Of a stretch of 41,668 bases of DNA, positions 1 to 7,503 are shown in pieces (positions within the stretch are counted from its first letter, which is position 1; every line of letters begins with the position of its first letter). Both the position numbers and the translations under genes were made by a program. The DNA comes from an uncultured Hyphomicrobiales bacterium. GTDB taxonomy: Bacteria > Pseudomonadota > Alphaproteobacteria > Rhizobiales > Beijerinckiaceae. The stretch spans positions 1-41,668 of the forward strand of contig CAIZEI010000039.1 in NCBI GenBank assembly GCA_903931945.1. Direction: 5' to 3'. Below the pieces are notes generated by a model. That model was not told the DNA's origin and did no database searches. It saw nothing but the letters and a program-made list of their open reading frames with translations.

Positions 1-513
1 ACCCTTGAAGCCACGGCGTCCCAGTCCAGCGTTGTTGCCTACGGCGCCAATGCGACAGTCCTGACTCAGGGAACCGGCGACACGGTGACCCTTGGCGGCG
101 CTAACTCCAGCGAGCTCGACTACGGAGCGAACGCCATTGTCAACGGCAATGGAAACAACGACACGGTGACGGCCATCAGCGCCAATGTAACACTATCTTT
201 CGCCGGCGCTAACGATATTGCCAATCTCAACGGCGCGTTGATCGCCTCCATTGCCGATCTTGGCGTTGGATTGCATCTGAACATCGGTTCGAGCACGCAG
301 ACCGATGTCATTACGGGGTTGGGCTCGGATAGTTCCTGGCTGATTGATTTGCTGAATGGCGCCGGCGGTTACAGCTCGACTGCTGCTGTGATGTCTGCGC
401 TTCAAGGCGATGGCCACGGTGGAACATCCCTTTCGCTGGGCGCTTCGGGTTCGATTGATTTTGCAGGCTTGTCAGCAAACCAGATTCACGCTTCGAACTT
501 CAAGATCAATTGA
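1..513 (+). CDS. C-terminal part of a repeat-rich, probably secreted surface/RTX-like protein
   Basis: The reading frame is open from base 1 to a TGA at 511-513, so only the last 170 residues are present and the real start lies outside the window. The chain is rich in Gly, Ala, Asn, Ser and Thr, has almost no Cys or Lys, and contains two adjacent 27-residue repeats (window residues 9-35 and 36-62) sharing YGANA and DTVT. The tail carries DGHGGTSLSL, then GSIDF, and ends in an Asn-Phe-Lys-Ile-Asn motif. This resembles the ends of rhizobial calcium-binding/RTX-like proteins exported by type I secretion, whose signal is C-terminal. That assignment is inferred from composition and tail pattern. 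No transporter gene is in view to support it. Confidence 0.7.
   Translation, partial: TLEATASQSSVVAYGANATVLTQGTGDTVTLGGANSSELDYGANAIVNGNGNNDTVTAISANVTLSFAGANDIANLNGALIASIADLGVGLHLNIGSSTQTDVITGLGSDSSWLIDLLNGAGGYSSTAAVMSALQGDGHGGTSLSLGASGSIDFAGLSANQIHASNFKIN
25..186 (+). repeat. two tandem 27-residue (81-bp) coding repeats
   Basis: Bases 25-105 and 106-186 encode two aligned units. Both begin with Ser-Ser, have YGANA at the sixth residue and DTVT near the end, and finish in Ala-Asn. They are similar in protein but diverged in DNA, as expected of an old internal duplication in a beta-solenoid-type domain. More copies probably lie upstream, outside the window. Confidence 0.6.
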
Positions 514-666
514 GGAAAATCGTTTTTCATCATCGTCGGGTGGGCGCCTGTTGAAGCGCGTTTGCTTGCAACTTTGACGCCAGGAACCATGACTGCGTCG
601 CCATGGCGCCGGCAAGAACGGTTCGAAGCCAGAACGCCGGGTTCAAAAACGTGGATGACGCCCGTC

Positions 667-1836
667 CTAACCCCACGCCTTGGTGGAAACCTGCTGCTCT
701 GCCTGGAACATATGCAGCAATTGCTGCTTCTTTTCCTTCGTGTCGGTGAAATTCAGCGCCGGTCCCATTTTGGGGTGACACACGCGGTAGCGCGGCGGAT
801 ATTTCAAAAATTCCTGAAAATGCACCGCCGCCATCCAGGCCCACCGCGGATTGGCCAGCAGACGGCGCGCAATGGCGATCATATCGGCCTGTCCGGACTG
901 CAAAATGTCTTCGGCCTGTTGCGGCTCGGTGATCTGACCGACAGCCATGGTTGCAACGCCGGCGCCCGTGCGAACAGCATTGGCAAAGGGAACCTGATAG
1001 CCCGGCCCGGCGGTTATTTTCTGCGCCAGGGAATTGCCGCCGCTCGATGTGCAGATATAGTCGCAACCGAGCTTTTTCAATTCGATCGCCAGGGCGACGG
1101 AATCGTCGATGCTCCAGCCGCCGTCGACCCAATCCACCGCCGAAATGCGCACGCCCATGGGACGCTCGGCAGGAAAGGCGGCGCGGCAGGCGGCGAATAT
1201 GTCGAGCCCGTAGCGCATCCGGTTTTCACGGCTGCCGCCATAGCGGTCATTGCGCGTATTGATCAGCGGCGACATGAATTCGTTGACAAGATAGCCATGC
1301 GCAAAATGCATCTCGATGAGATCGACGCCGATGCGCGCCGCGCGCCTGGTGGAATCGACCCAGGCGGCTTTCACCTCCTCCAGCGCTGCGTCATCCATGG
1401 GTTCCGGGTCGGGATGGACGCCATCGGTGTAGAAGGACGGCGAGCGCGGGATCCACCCGCCTTTGTCCGGGCTCACTGCCTCGCGGATCGTGAATGACGG
1501 CGTCACGGAGGATTTGCGTCCGGCATGGGCAAGCTGCACGCCAAACCTGCTGTCGCCCTGCGCCTTGCAGAAGGCGATGACGCGCGCCAGCGCTGCTTCG
1601 GTTTCGTCGTTGTAAAGTCCGAGGCACCAGGGCGAAATCCGGCCTTTGGGCTCTACCCCGCACGCCTCGGTGATAATCAGTCCGATGTTGGAACAGGCGT
1701 ATTGGCCGAGATGCATCATATGCCAGTCCGTGGCCTTGCCGTCTTCAGACGCATATTGGCACATGGGGGAAAGCACGATGCGGTTGGCAAGCGTCAGCCC
1801 GCGCATTGTGTAGGACGAGAACAGCTTTGAAGGCAT
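667..1836 (-). CDS. NADH:flavin oxidoreductase, old yellow enzyme family (YqjM-like)
   Basis: This 389-residue FMN-dependent TIM-barrel ene-reductase should reduce activated C=C bonds with NAD(P)H in the cytoplasm. The N-terminus has SPMCQY, placing Cys26 and Tyr28 where the YqjM (thermophilic-like) subclass has its redox-tuning Cys and active-site Tyr. QLAHAGRKS (Gln101, His104, Arg107) lines the flavin site. His177 and His180 in HFAHGYL match the substrate-binding His pair, followed by NDRYGGSRENR. Length fits the family, slightly long at the C-terminus. It stands alone, divergent from the ArsC-like gene, so the natural substrate is unknown. The start ATG has a GGGGA stretch about 5 bases upstream. 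A 311-residue ORF on the opposite strand is a shadow. Confidence 0.93.
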   Translation of the reverse strand: MPSKLFSSYTMRGLTLANRIVLSPMCQYASEDGKATDWHMMHLGQYACSNIGLIITEACGVEPKGRISPWCLGLYNDETEAALARVIAFCKAQGDSRFGVQLAHAGRKSSVTPSFTIREAVSPDKGGWIPRSPSFYTDGVHPDPEPMDDAALEEVKAAWVDSTRRAARIGVDLIEMHFAHGYLVNEFMSPLINTRNDRYGGSRENRMRYGLDIFAACRAAFPAERPMGVRISAVDWVDGGWSIDDSVALAIELKKLGCDYICTSSGGNSLAQKITAGPGYQVPFANAVRTGAGVATMAVGQITEPQQAEDILQSGQADMIAIARRLLANPRWAWMAAVHFQEFLKYPPRYRVCHPKMGPALNFTDTKEKKQQLLHMFQAEQQVSTKAWG

Positions 1837-1973
1837 GACGTTTCCCCGGATGGCGTTCGATTGTGCGCCCCTTGTAACGGGCGCGCGGCCATGCGGAAAG
1901 GCGCCTTCGAACGGGCTTGAAACGCGGCGCAGGACCGGCGATAGCAGGCGTTCCTGGCACAGATGGAGCGCCC

Positions 1974-2345
1974 ATGACCGATCGACCTGTCGCCATTTAT
2001 GGCATCAAGGCCTGCGACACGATGAAAAAAGCGCGCACGTGGCTTGAGAAACAGGGCGTGGAGTATCGGTTCCACGATTACAAGACGGCTGGAATCGACG
2101 CGAGGAAACTCGAACAATGGTGCGCAATCGCAGGGTGGGAGACTTTGCTCAATCGCGCTGGAACGACGTTCCGCAAATTGCCGGAGGCGGACAGAACGGG
2201 ACTCGACAAGCCCAAAGCCGTCGCCCTGATGCTGGCGCAGCCCTCAATGATCAAGCGCCCGGTGCTTGAGACAGGCGCCGAACTGCTCGTCGGGTTCAAA
2301 CCCGACGCCTATGCAAAAACCTTTGGCGGCGCAGCAAAAAAATAG
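1974..2345 (+). CDS. ArsC/Spx-family protein (YffB-like)
   Basis: A 123-residue thioredoxin-fold protein of the arsenate reductase/Spx family. Near the N-terminus it has YGIKACDTMKKA, with the single conserved Cys14 that is the thiol nucleophile in ArsC-type proteins. The next residues continue with the family pattern of a Trp-Leu helix end and a His-Asp-Tyr strand. The spacing of Cys14 and the sequence around it match the E. coli YffB branch better than true arsenate reductases. No ars operon genes are nearby, so arsenate reduction should not be assumed. The ATG at 1974 has GGAG about 6 bases upstream. The frame is open further upstream, but that extension has no family similarity. Confidence 0.88.
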   Translation: MTDRPVAIYGIKACDTMKKARTWLEKQGVEYRFHDYKTAGIDARKLEQWCAIAGWETLLNRAGTTFRKLPEADRTGLDKPKAVALMLAQPSMIKRPVLETGAELLVGFKPDAYAKTFGGAAKK

Positions 2346-2368
2346 AAGCGGCTGGATTGCTCCAGCCG
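2336..2368 (-). terminator. Rho-independent terminator of the small minus-strand gene
   Basis: Bases 2349-2356 and 2361-2368 form a perfect 8-bp stem (CGGCTGGA/TCCAGCCG) with a 4-base loop. Read on the minus strand it is followed within six bases by seven T residues (complement of the A-run 2336-2342), the classic terminator layout. On the plus strand, after the ArsC-like gene, no T-run follows, so it may act poorly in that direction. Confidence 0.6.
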
Positions 2369-2415
2369 CCCCATCTCCCATCCGGCGTGGGGGACGCCGG
2401 GTTGAAGGCAACAAA

Positions 2416-2631
2416 TCAATCGACAGGTTCTTCAGTGCGCTCAAACATGTACTTCTCGAATGCTGTTTCATGCGGCGGCAGGAAGGCCGCGCCATCCTCC
2501 TGCAGTTGCTGCTGCTGCGCCTGGGTTGGCCGCTCTGACGTCTGACGGTGGACGCGGGTGGACGCGGAGGCAGCGCCTGCAATGCAAAAAAGAGCAGCAG
2601 TGGCGAGTGCGAGCGGGAATTGGATTTTCAT
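2416..2631 (-). CDS. small exported protein of unknown function
   Basis: The frame encodes 71 residues from the ATG at 2631, which has AGGAG six bases upstream. A longer in-frame start at 2667 would put 12 residues ahead of a clear signal peptide, so 2631 is preferred. Residues 1-23 form a Sec signal peptide: a Lys, then a hydrophobic stretch, ending in ASA. The mature part, about 48 residues, is polar, with a run of Gln and an acidic end, and has no Cys. I recognise no family. It has its own terminator (2336-2368) and an inverted repeat in its leader (2662-2676), so it looks like a genuine single-gene transcript. Confidence 0.6.
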   Translation of the reverse strand: MKIQFPLALATAALFCIAGAASASTRVHRQTSERPTQAQQQQLQEDGAAFLPPHETAFEKYMFERTEEPVD

Positions 2632-3008
2632 GGCAGGCTCCTGTTCATACTTCGAAGAATGTCTCAATAGTTGAGATATTGTTAAGCCCCTCAGCTGTCG
2701 TTCAAGAATAGGCCGTTCATGTTGCAGCGCAACTTAATTATTTGTAATGTGATGTCCATGCATTTGGTTCGCGGTCAGCGAGAAGCCCATTCTCTCAATT
2801 CATAATTGTCCTTGTAAACAAGAAAAATCGACGAAATAACTGATTCGTTGTTGTTGTGCTGCATTGCGTTGCTTACGTAGCTGCTATGCGCGGTAAGCGC
2901 GGCTTGCCACGCCTGCACTGAAATCCTGCTCGCATTCATAAGCATCCCGTGCTAACCGCGTCGCTGTCCTGGCGATGTCCGGGAATTTCCTTTCCTGTGG
3001 AATTCGAA
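2632..3008. other. intergenic region between divergent genes
   Basis: About 375 bases, AT-richer than its surroundings, with no convincing gene. It should hold the promoters of the small exported gene (minus) and of the TPR-der operon (plus). On the minus strand TTGAAC lies 17 bases from ACAATA, a weak promoter match just upstream of the inverted repeat at 2662-2676. I see no convincing plus-strand promoter. Confidence 0.5.
2662..2676. promoter_or_regulatory. inverted repeat in the leader of the small exported gene
   Basis: TCTCAA-TAG-TTGAGA is a perfect inverted repeat with 6-base arms and a 3-base centre. It lies about 30 bases upstream of the start codon at 2631 and just downstream of a weak promoter-like pair. 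It could be an operator or a short RNA hairpin. The sequence alone does not tell which. Confidence 0.3.
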
Positions 3009-3665
3009 ATGGCCGATATCTTTCACGAGGTCGATGAAGAGGTCCGGCGCGATCAGGCGCTCGAATTCTGGAAGAAAAACCAGAATTACGTCATCGCGCT
3101 CTGCGTGGCGGTCGTCGCTTTGTCCGGGGGGTGGCGCTATTATCAGAATTCAACGCGGGTGGCGGCTGAAGCTGCAGGCGCGCGTTATGAAAGCGCAGTT
3201 GCGCTTGCCAGGGCGGGCAAGCCCGGGGATGCCGATGAGGCGCTCCGCAGCATCATTTCTGGAGGACCTGCTGGTTATGCGCTGCTGGCGCGCTTCCGCT
3301 CGGCCGCCAATCTTGGCGCGAGCGATCCCGCCAGGGCGGTCTCGATCTACGATTCTCTTGCCAATGACGCTTCCGTCGATCCCGCCATGCGCGATGTCGC
3401 ACGTTTGCGCGCCGCCATGCTGGCGATGGACACAGCTGTTTACGCCGACATACGCACGCGGCTGGAGCCGCTGGCGGCCGTCGGCGGTTCCCTGCGCAGC
3501 TCTGCGAGGGAGTTGCTTGCCATCGCGGCGCTGAAAGCGGGCGATCTTGAAGCCGCCGGCAAATGGTTCGACGCAATTGTGATCGATCAGCAAGCGCCCG
3601 AGCAAATTCGTGCCCGCGCCGAGGCTCTTTTGGGTCTCGTGAGCGCGGGCCAGCCGAAAGGATAG
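3009..3665 (+). CDS. YfgM-like tetratricopeptide membrane protein
   Basis: A 218-residue protein with a short cytoplasmic N-terminus ([20 protein letters not shown]), one transmembrane segment at about residues 27-46, and an Ala-rich helical C-terminal domain like the TPR_21/YfgM family. In E. coli, YfgM is an ancillary partner of the SecYEG translocon facing the periplasm. The N-terminal pattern of charged residues followed by WKKNQNY and one TM helix is typical of the alphaproteobacterial homologues. The ATG at 3009 is chosen because the 20 residues upstream are unlike the family. der starts 30 bases downstream, so they form an operon. The bamB gene found between yfgM and der in E. coli is not there. 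Confidence 0.85.
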   Translation: MADIFHEVDEEVRRDQALEFWKKNQNYVIALCVAVVALSGGWRYYQNSTRVAAEAAGARYESAVALARAGKPGDADEALRSIISGGPAGYALLARFRSAANLGASDPARAVSIYDSLANDASVDPAMRDVARLRAAMLAMDTAVYADIRTRLEPLAAVGGSLRSSARELLAIAALKAGDLEAAGKWFDAIVIDQQAPEQIRARAEALLGLVSAGQPKG

Positions 3666-3694
3666 GCCTGCCCGCAGGGCTGGTCGAGCGTCAG

Positions 3695-5122
3695 ATGTCA
3701 TTTACGATCGCGATTATCGGCCGCCCGAATGTCGGCAAGTCCACCTTGTTCAACCGGCTCGTTGGCAAGAAACTGGCGCTCGTTGACGATACGCCGGGGG
3801 TGACGCGCGACCGGCGCGAGGGCAAGGCGACCATCGCCGACCTCGAATTCACCATTGTCGATACGGCCGGTCTTGAGGAAAGCGAAGCCGAAAGTCTGAC
3901 CGGGCGGATGCGGGCGCAGACCGAGGCCGCAATTATCGATGCAGACGCCATTCTCTTTATGCTGGATGCGCGCGTCGGCGTGACGCCGACCGACCAGCAT
4001 TTTGCCCAGCTGGTGCGGCGCTCCGGCAAACCGATCATCCTGCTCGCCAACAAGGCGGAGAGCAAGGCCGGCGAATTTGGCGCACAGGACGCCTGGAGTC
4101 TCGGGCTCGGCGAACCGCTGGTCTTTTCCGCCGAACATGGCGTGGGCATCAACGCGCTTTATGAGGCCTTGCTGGAAGCGCTGCCCGAGCAGACCGCGCT
4201 GCGCAACGAGGACGAAGACGAGGACGCCTCGCCGCTGAAACTCGGTCTTGAGGATGACGGCAGCGAACTCGACCTCACCAAACCTTTGAACGTGGCCGTC
4301 ATCGGGCGTCCGAATGCGGGCAAATCGACCCTGCTGAACCGCATTCTGGGCGAAGATCGGTTGTTGACCGGACCTGAGGCTGGCATCACCCGCGATTCCA
4401 TCGGCGTCGAATTTGAGTGGACCCGCCGGGACGGCTCAAAGCGCGCGATGAAAATGTTTGACACCGCCGGGCTGCGCCGGCGCGCCAATATCACGCAAAA
4501 ACTGGAAAAGCTGGCGGCGGCGGACGCCATTCGCGCCATCAAATTCGCAGAGGTTGTTGTGGTGTTGCTCGACGCCACGATCCCGTTTGAAAAACAGGAT
4601 CTGACGCTTGTCGATCTGGTGTCGCGCGAGGGCAGGGGGCTGGTGATTGGTCTCAATAAATGGGACCTGATCGAGAACCCCGAGAACAAGTTGCGCGAAT
4701 TGCGCGAGGAGGCGGACCGCCTGCTGCCGCAAGTGCGCGGCTGCCCTGTTGTGCCCGTCGCCGGCATCACCGGCACCGGCGTTGAAAAGCTGATGGAAGC
4801 CATCTTCAAGGTGCATGAGGTCTGGAACATCCGCATTTCCACGGGGCGCCTCAATCGCTGGCTGGAGCCGGTGATCGAAAAAACGCCGCCGCCTGCCGTG
4901 TCCGGTTTCCGCATCAAAATCCGCTACATGACGCAGCCCAAGGCGCGCCCGCCGTATTTCGTCATTTTCGGCAATCAGCTCGACGCCCTGCCCACAAGCT
5001 ACGAGCGCTTTCTGGCCAATGGTTTGCGCGAAACGTTCGGGCTGCATGGCGTGCCGATCCGCATCAGCAAAAAGGGCTCCACAAACCCGTTTCACACGCC
5101 CGGCAAGCGGCGCATCAAGTAG
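3695..5122 (+). CDS. der: ribosome biogenesis GTPase Der (EngA)
   Basis: A 475-residue protein with two tandem GTPase domains followed by a KH-like domain, the architecture unique to Der. The first domain opens at residue 3 with GRPNVGKST and has DTAGLEE; the second has [17 protein letters not shown] and NKWDL. An acidic linker (EDEDEDAS) separates them. The end, about the last 115 residues, carries FGNQLDALP and a basic KRRIK tail. Der is an essential factor in 50S subunit maturation. The ATG at 3695 directly precedes the first beta-strand, as in other family members; the open frame upstream overlaps the TPR gene and is not coding. The stop overlaps the convergent yidD end by 8 bases. Confidence 0.97.
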   Translation: MSFTIAIIGRPNVGKSTLFNRLVGKKLALVDDTPGVTRDRREGKATIADLEFTIVDTAGLEESEAESLTGRMRAQTEAAIIDADAILFMLDARVGVTPTDQHFAQLVRRSGKPIILLANKAESKAGEFGAQDAWSLGLGEPLVFSAEHGVGINALYEALLEALPEQTALRNEDEDEDASPLKLGLEDDGSELDLTKPLNVAVIGRPNAGKSTLLNRILGEDRLLTGPEAGITRDSIGVEFEWTRRDGSKRAMKMFDTAGLRRRANITQKLEKLAAADAIRAIKFAEVVVVLLDATIPFEKQDLTLVDLVSREGRGLVIGLNKWDLIENPENKLRELREEADRLLPQVRGCPVVPVAGITGTGVEKLMEAIFKVHEVWNIRISTGRLNRWLEPVIEKTPPPAVSGFRIKIRYMTQPKARPPYFVIFGNQLDALPTSYERFLANGLRETFGLHGVPIRISKKGSTNPFHTPGKRRIK

Positions 5123-5402
5123 CGGGCGGCTCGCCCCGCCAGCGGCCATAGCGCCAGGGCCGCAGCGCCGACGCCTGCGGCGGCGCACATTCGGGCACGG
5201 GATCGTAGCCCGAGGTTCCGCCCGGGCGGCAACGGCAAATTCGCGCAAAACCCATCCATCCCCCGGCCCAGACGCCATGCCTCTGGATGGCCTCGTCGGT
5301 GAAGTCCGAGCAGGTCGGGAGGTGGCGGCACTGCCGCCCAACCAGCGCCGAGAGCGTGAGCTGATAGAAGCGGATCAGAATATGGGCTGTTTTGCGGAGC
5401 AA
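5115..5402 (-). CDS. yidD: membrane protein insertion efficiency factor YidD
   Basis: A 95-residue protein matching the YidD family: an amphipathic N-terminus, [12 protein letters not shown], a Cys-Arg-His-Leu-Pro-Thr-Cys-Ser motif, EAIQRHGVW, then a Gly-Trp-Met segment and [17 protein letters not shown]. YidD works at the inner membrane with YidC/Sec in membrane protein insertion. It is usually linked to rnpA and yidC; here it stands alone, convergent with der and overlapping its stop by 8 bases. The start is a TTG at 5402, since no ATG or GTG lies suitably upstream. The C-terminus is about 20 residues longer than typical and of low complexity (Pro, Arg, Trp, Gly). Confidence 0.88.
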   Translation of the reverse strand: MLRKTAHILIRFYQLTLSALVGRQCRHLPTCSDFTDEAIQRHGVWAGGWMGFARICRCRPGGTSGYDPVPECAPPQASALRPWRYGRWRGEPPAT

Positions 5403-5476
5403 TCGGGTCTCGCAGGAAGGCGCAGGTTGCAGGCGCCGCGCGGAAGTCTAACATGCGTTTTCTTGGGGGAGGAGTC

Positions 5477-6514
5477 ATGAGTATTTTTCGACGTATCCAC
5501 GCTGGCTTCGCATTGCTGGCGCTGAGTTGCGTGGGCTTCGCTGCGCCCGCCGCAGCGCTTGAAACCGTCACCGTCGGCGCGACATCGTCGATCACCGACC
5601 TGCCATTTTTTATTGCGCAAAAGCGCGGCTATTTCACGCAAGAGGGGCTTGCCGTGAATTTCGTCAATTTCGATTCCGCCGCGCGTATGATTGCGCCGCT
5701 CGCCTCGGGCGATCTTGATGTCGCCTCGGGCGGGCCTTCGGCGGCGCTGTACAATGCGATTGCGCGCGGGGTTGGCGTGCGCATCGTGGCGGACCGAACC
5801 ACCGCTGCGCCCGGGCGCTACAGCCAGATTCTTCTTGTGCGCAAGGCGTTGATCGACAGCGGGCGGGTCAAAACGCTGGCCGATCTCAAGGGATTGAAAC
5901 TCGCCAACGCCGCGCCGGGCTCGTCGGCCATGGGTACGCTGAACCGGCTCTACAAAATGGCCGGTTTGCAGGAAGGCGATATCGAGAAAATTTATCTCGG
6001 CTTTCCCCAGCAAATCATTGCGCTTGAAAATGGAGCAACCGATCTGGCCATGCCGACCGAACCCTATGCGAGCGAGGCTGTGCGGCGCGGTTTTGCGGTC
6101 GCCTTCATGCCCGACGACAGGATCTATCCCTACCATCAGATCGCCGTGATGATCTTTTCCGACGCGTTTCGCGTCGCCCGCCATGCAACGGGCGTCGCCT
6201 TCATACGCGCCTATATCCGCGCCGTGCGCGACCAGAACGCCGCCATTGTCGATGGCAAACTGACGGGCAAAGATGGCGAGGAGTTCATATCCCTCATCGC
6301 CGATAACACGTCGGTGAAGGACAGGGATTTCTTGCGCACTCTGACGCTCAGCAATGCCGACAGCGACGGAAAACTCAATATCGACAGTTTGAAAGAGGAT
6401 TTTGACGTCTTCAAATCCGCCGGGCTGATCGAGGGCAAAATCTCGGTCGATGACGCTGTGGATACGAGTTTCACGACCGGAGCGGTGGAGAAGTTGGGGG
6501 CGGCGGGGAAGTAG
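5477..6514 (+). CDS. ABC transporter substrate-binding protein, NMT1/SsuA/TauA-like
   Basis: A 345-residue exported binding protein. Residues 1-27 form a Sec signal peptide (two Arg, hydrophobic core, Ala-rich cleavage region). The mature protein starts with a strand, then the family pattern of Pro-Phe-Phe-Ile-Ala-Gln-Lys-Arg-Gly-Tyr-Phe, the usual opening of periplasmic proteins that bind sulfonates, nitrate, pyrimidine precursors or related small anions. DLKGLKLAN and an Ala-rich helix follow, also typical. The ATG at 5477 has GGAGG upstream; an in-frame ATG at 5453 is less likely. No permease or ATPase gene is adjacent, so this is an orphan component and its ligand cannot be predicted. Confidence 0.85.
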   Translation: MSIFRRIHAGFALLALSCVGFAAPAAALETVTVGATSSITDLPFFIAQKRGYFTQEGLAVNFVNFDSAARMIAPLASGDLDVASGGPSAALYNAIARGVGVRIVADRTTAAPGRYSQILLVRKALIDSGRVKTLADLKGLKLANAAPGSSAMGTLNRLYKMAGLQEGDIEKIYLGFPQQIIALENGATDLAMPTEPYASEAVRRGFAVAFMPDDRIYPYHQIAVMIFSDAFRVARHATGVAFIRAYIRAVRDQNAAIVDGKLTGKDGEEFISLIADNTSVKDRDFLRTLTLSNADSDGKLNIDSLKEDFDVFKSAGLIEGKISVDDAVDTSFTTGAVEKLGAAGK

Positions 6515-6536
6515 GGGTTTTGATCGCTGGCGCAGT

Positions 6537-6562
6537 CTTCTCCCCATGAGAATGGGGAGAAG
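6537..6562. terminator. perfect 11-bp hairpin between convergent genes
   Basis: CTTCTCCCCAT and ATGGGGAGAAG form an 11-bp perfect stem around a GAGA tetraloop (GNRA type). It sits in the 58-base gap between the convergent binding-protein gene and nadK. It can act as a bidirectional transcript end, although neither side has a strong T-run. The CTCCCC..GGGGAG core resembles dispersed intergenic palindromes in rhizobial genomes. Confidence 0.5.
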
Positions 6563-6572
6563 GACGATCCCC

Positions 6573-7364
6573 TCACACCCCAAACTGCTCCCTCAAAATC
6601 CGCTCATCGAGCGAATGGCCGGGGTCGTGCAACAGCACAAGCCCGGTTTTATGGTCCATCTCGACATCGACGCGCACAACGTTGCGGGTTTCGCTGTGGT
6701 CGGCGACAGCGTTCACCGGGCGCTTTTCCACTTCCAGAATATCGATGCCGACAACGGCGGTGTCGGGCAGCAGCGCGCCGCGCCAGCGCCGGGGGCGGAA
6801 GGCGGAAATCGGCGTCAACGCCATCAGCGTGGCGTTCAGCGGCAGGATCGGCCCGTTGACGGAAAAATTATAGGCGGTGGAGCCGGCGGGCGTCGCCACC
6901 AGCGCGCCATCGGCGACGAGTTCGTTGAGCCGCACCGCGCCATCGATGGAGATCCGCATTTTGGCGGCCTGATAGGAGGCGCGCAGCAGCGAGACCTCGT
7001 TGATAGCGCGGGATTCGCTGATCGCCCCGCCAACCGTGCGCGCGCGCATGACAAGCGGGTGAATCGTTGAGGGCTGCGCTGCGGCAAGGCGCTCGCGCAG
7101 GCCCTCCTCCGCATATTCGTTCATCAGAAAGCCGACCGAACCGCGGTTCATGCCATAGACGGGTTTGCACGAGCCCATGAAACGATGCAGCGTTTGCAGC
7201 ATCAGGCCATCGCCGCCGAGCGCCACCAGCACATCGGCCTCTTCGGGCGTGGCGTCGCCATGCAGGGCGCAGAGGCGCGCGCAAGCCGCGTCAGCTTCCG
7301 GCGTGCCGGAGGAGAGAAAGGCGATGCGCTCGAAATGCTGCGGCGCTGATCTGGCGGCTTTCAT
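6573..7364 (-). CDS. nadK: NAD kinase
   Basis: This enzyme phosphorylates NAD to NADP using ATP or polyphosphate in the cytoplasm. From the ATG at 7364 the protein is 263 residues. It has [13 protein letters not shown] (GGDG at residues 50-53, with the catalytic Asp), then [22 protein letters not shown] and the second-domain [16 protein letters not shown], all diagnostic of the family. The 7364 start is preferred because GGAG lies 7 bases upstream; the in-frame ATG at 7382 adds six residues. It is a single gene here, divergent from the molybdenum hydroxylase. Confidence 0.95.
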   Translation of the reverse strand: MKAARSAPQHFERIAFLSSGTPEADAACARLCALHGDATPEEADVLVALGGDGLMLQTLHRFMGSCKPVYGMNRGSVGFLMNEYAEEGLRERLAAAQPSTIHPLVMRARTVGGAISESRAINEVSLLRASYQAAKMRISIDGAVRLNELVADGALVATPAGSTAYNFSVNGPILPLNATLMALTPISAFRPRRWRGALLPDTAVVGIDILEVEKRPVNAVADHSETRNVVRVDVEMDHKTGLVLLHDPGHSLDERILREQFGV

Positions 7365-7503
7365 GGCGAACTCCGGCCCCATGCGGGCGGCGCCTTCTTA
7401 CCCCGGATCGGAGCAAAGGGAAAAGGCGACCAAGCGCTTTAAATCCGGGCGGTGGCGCCCTATGGTCCGCCCGGCTCTTTCAAACCCACCGGCGAGACCC
7501 CCA

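Noticed and set aside
562-1497. 311-residue ORF on the plus strand
   Set aside because: Antisense to the old yellow enzyme gene, which has strong family motifs; composition is a codon-bias shadow.
5375-6583. 402-residue minus-strand ORF
   Set aside because: Antisense to the binding-protein gene and without family features.
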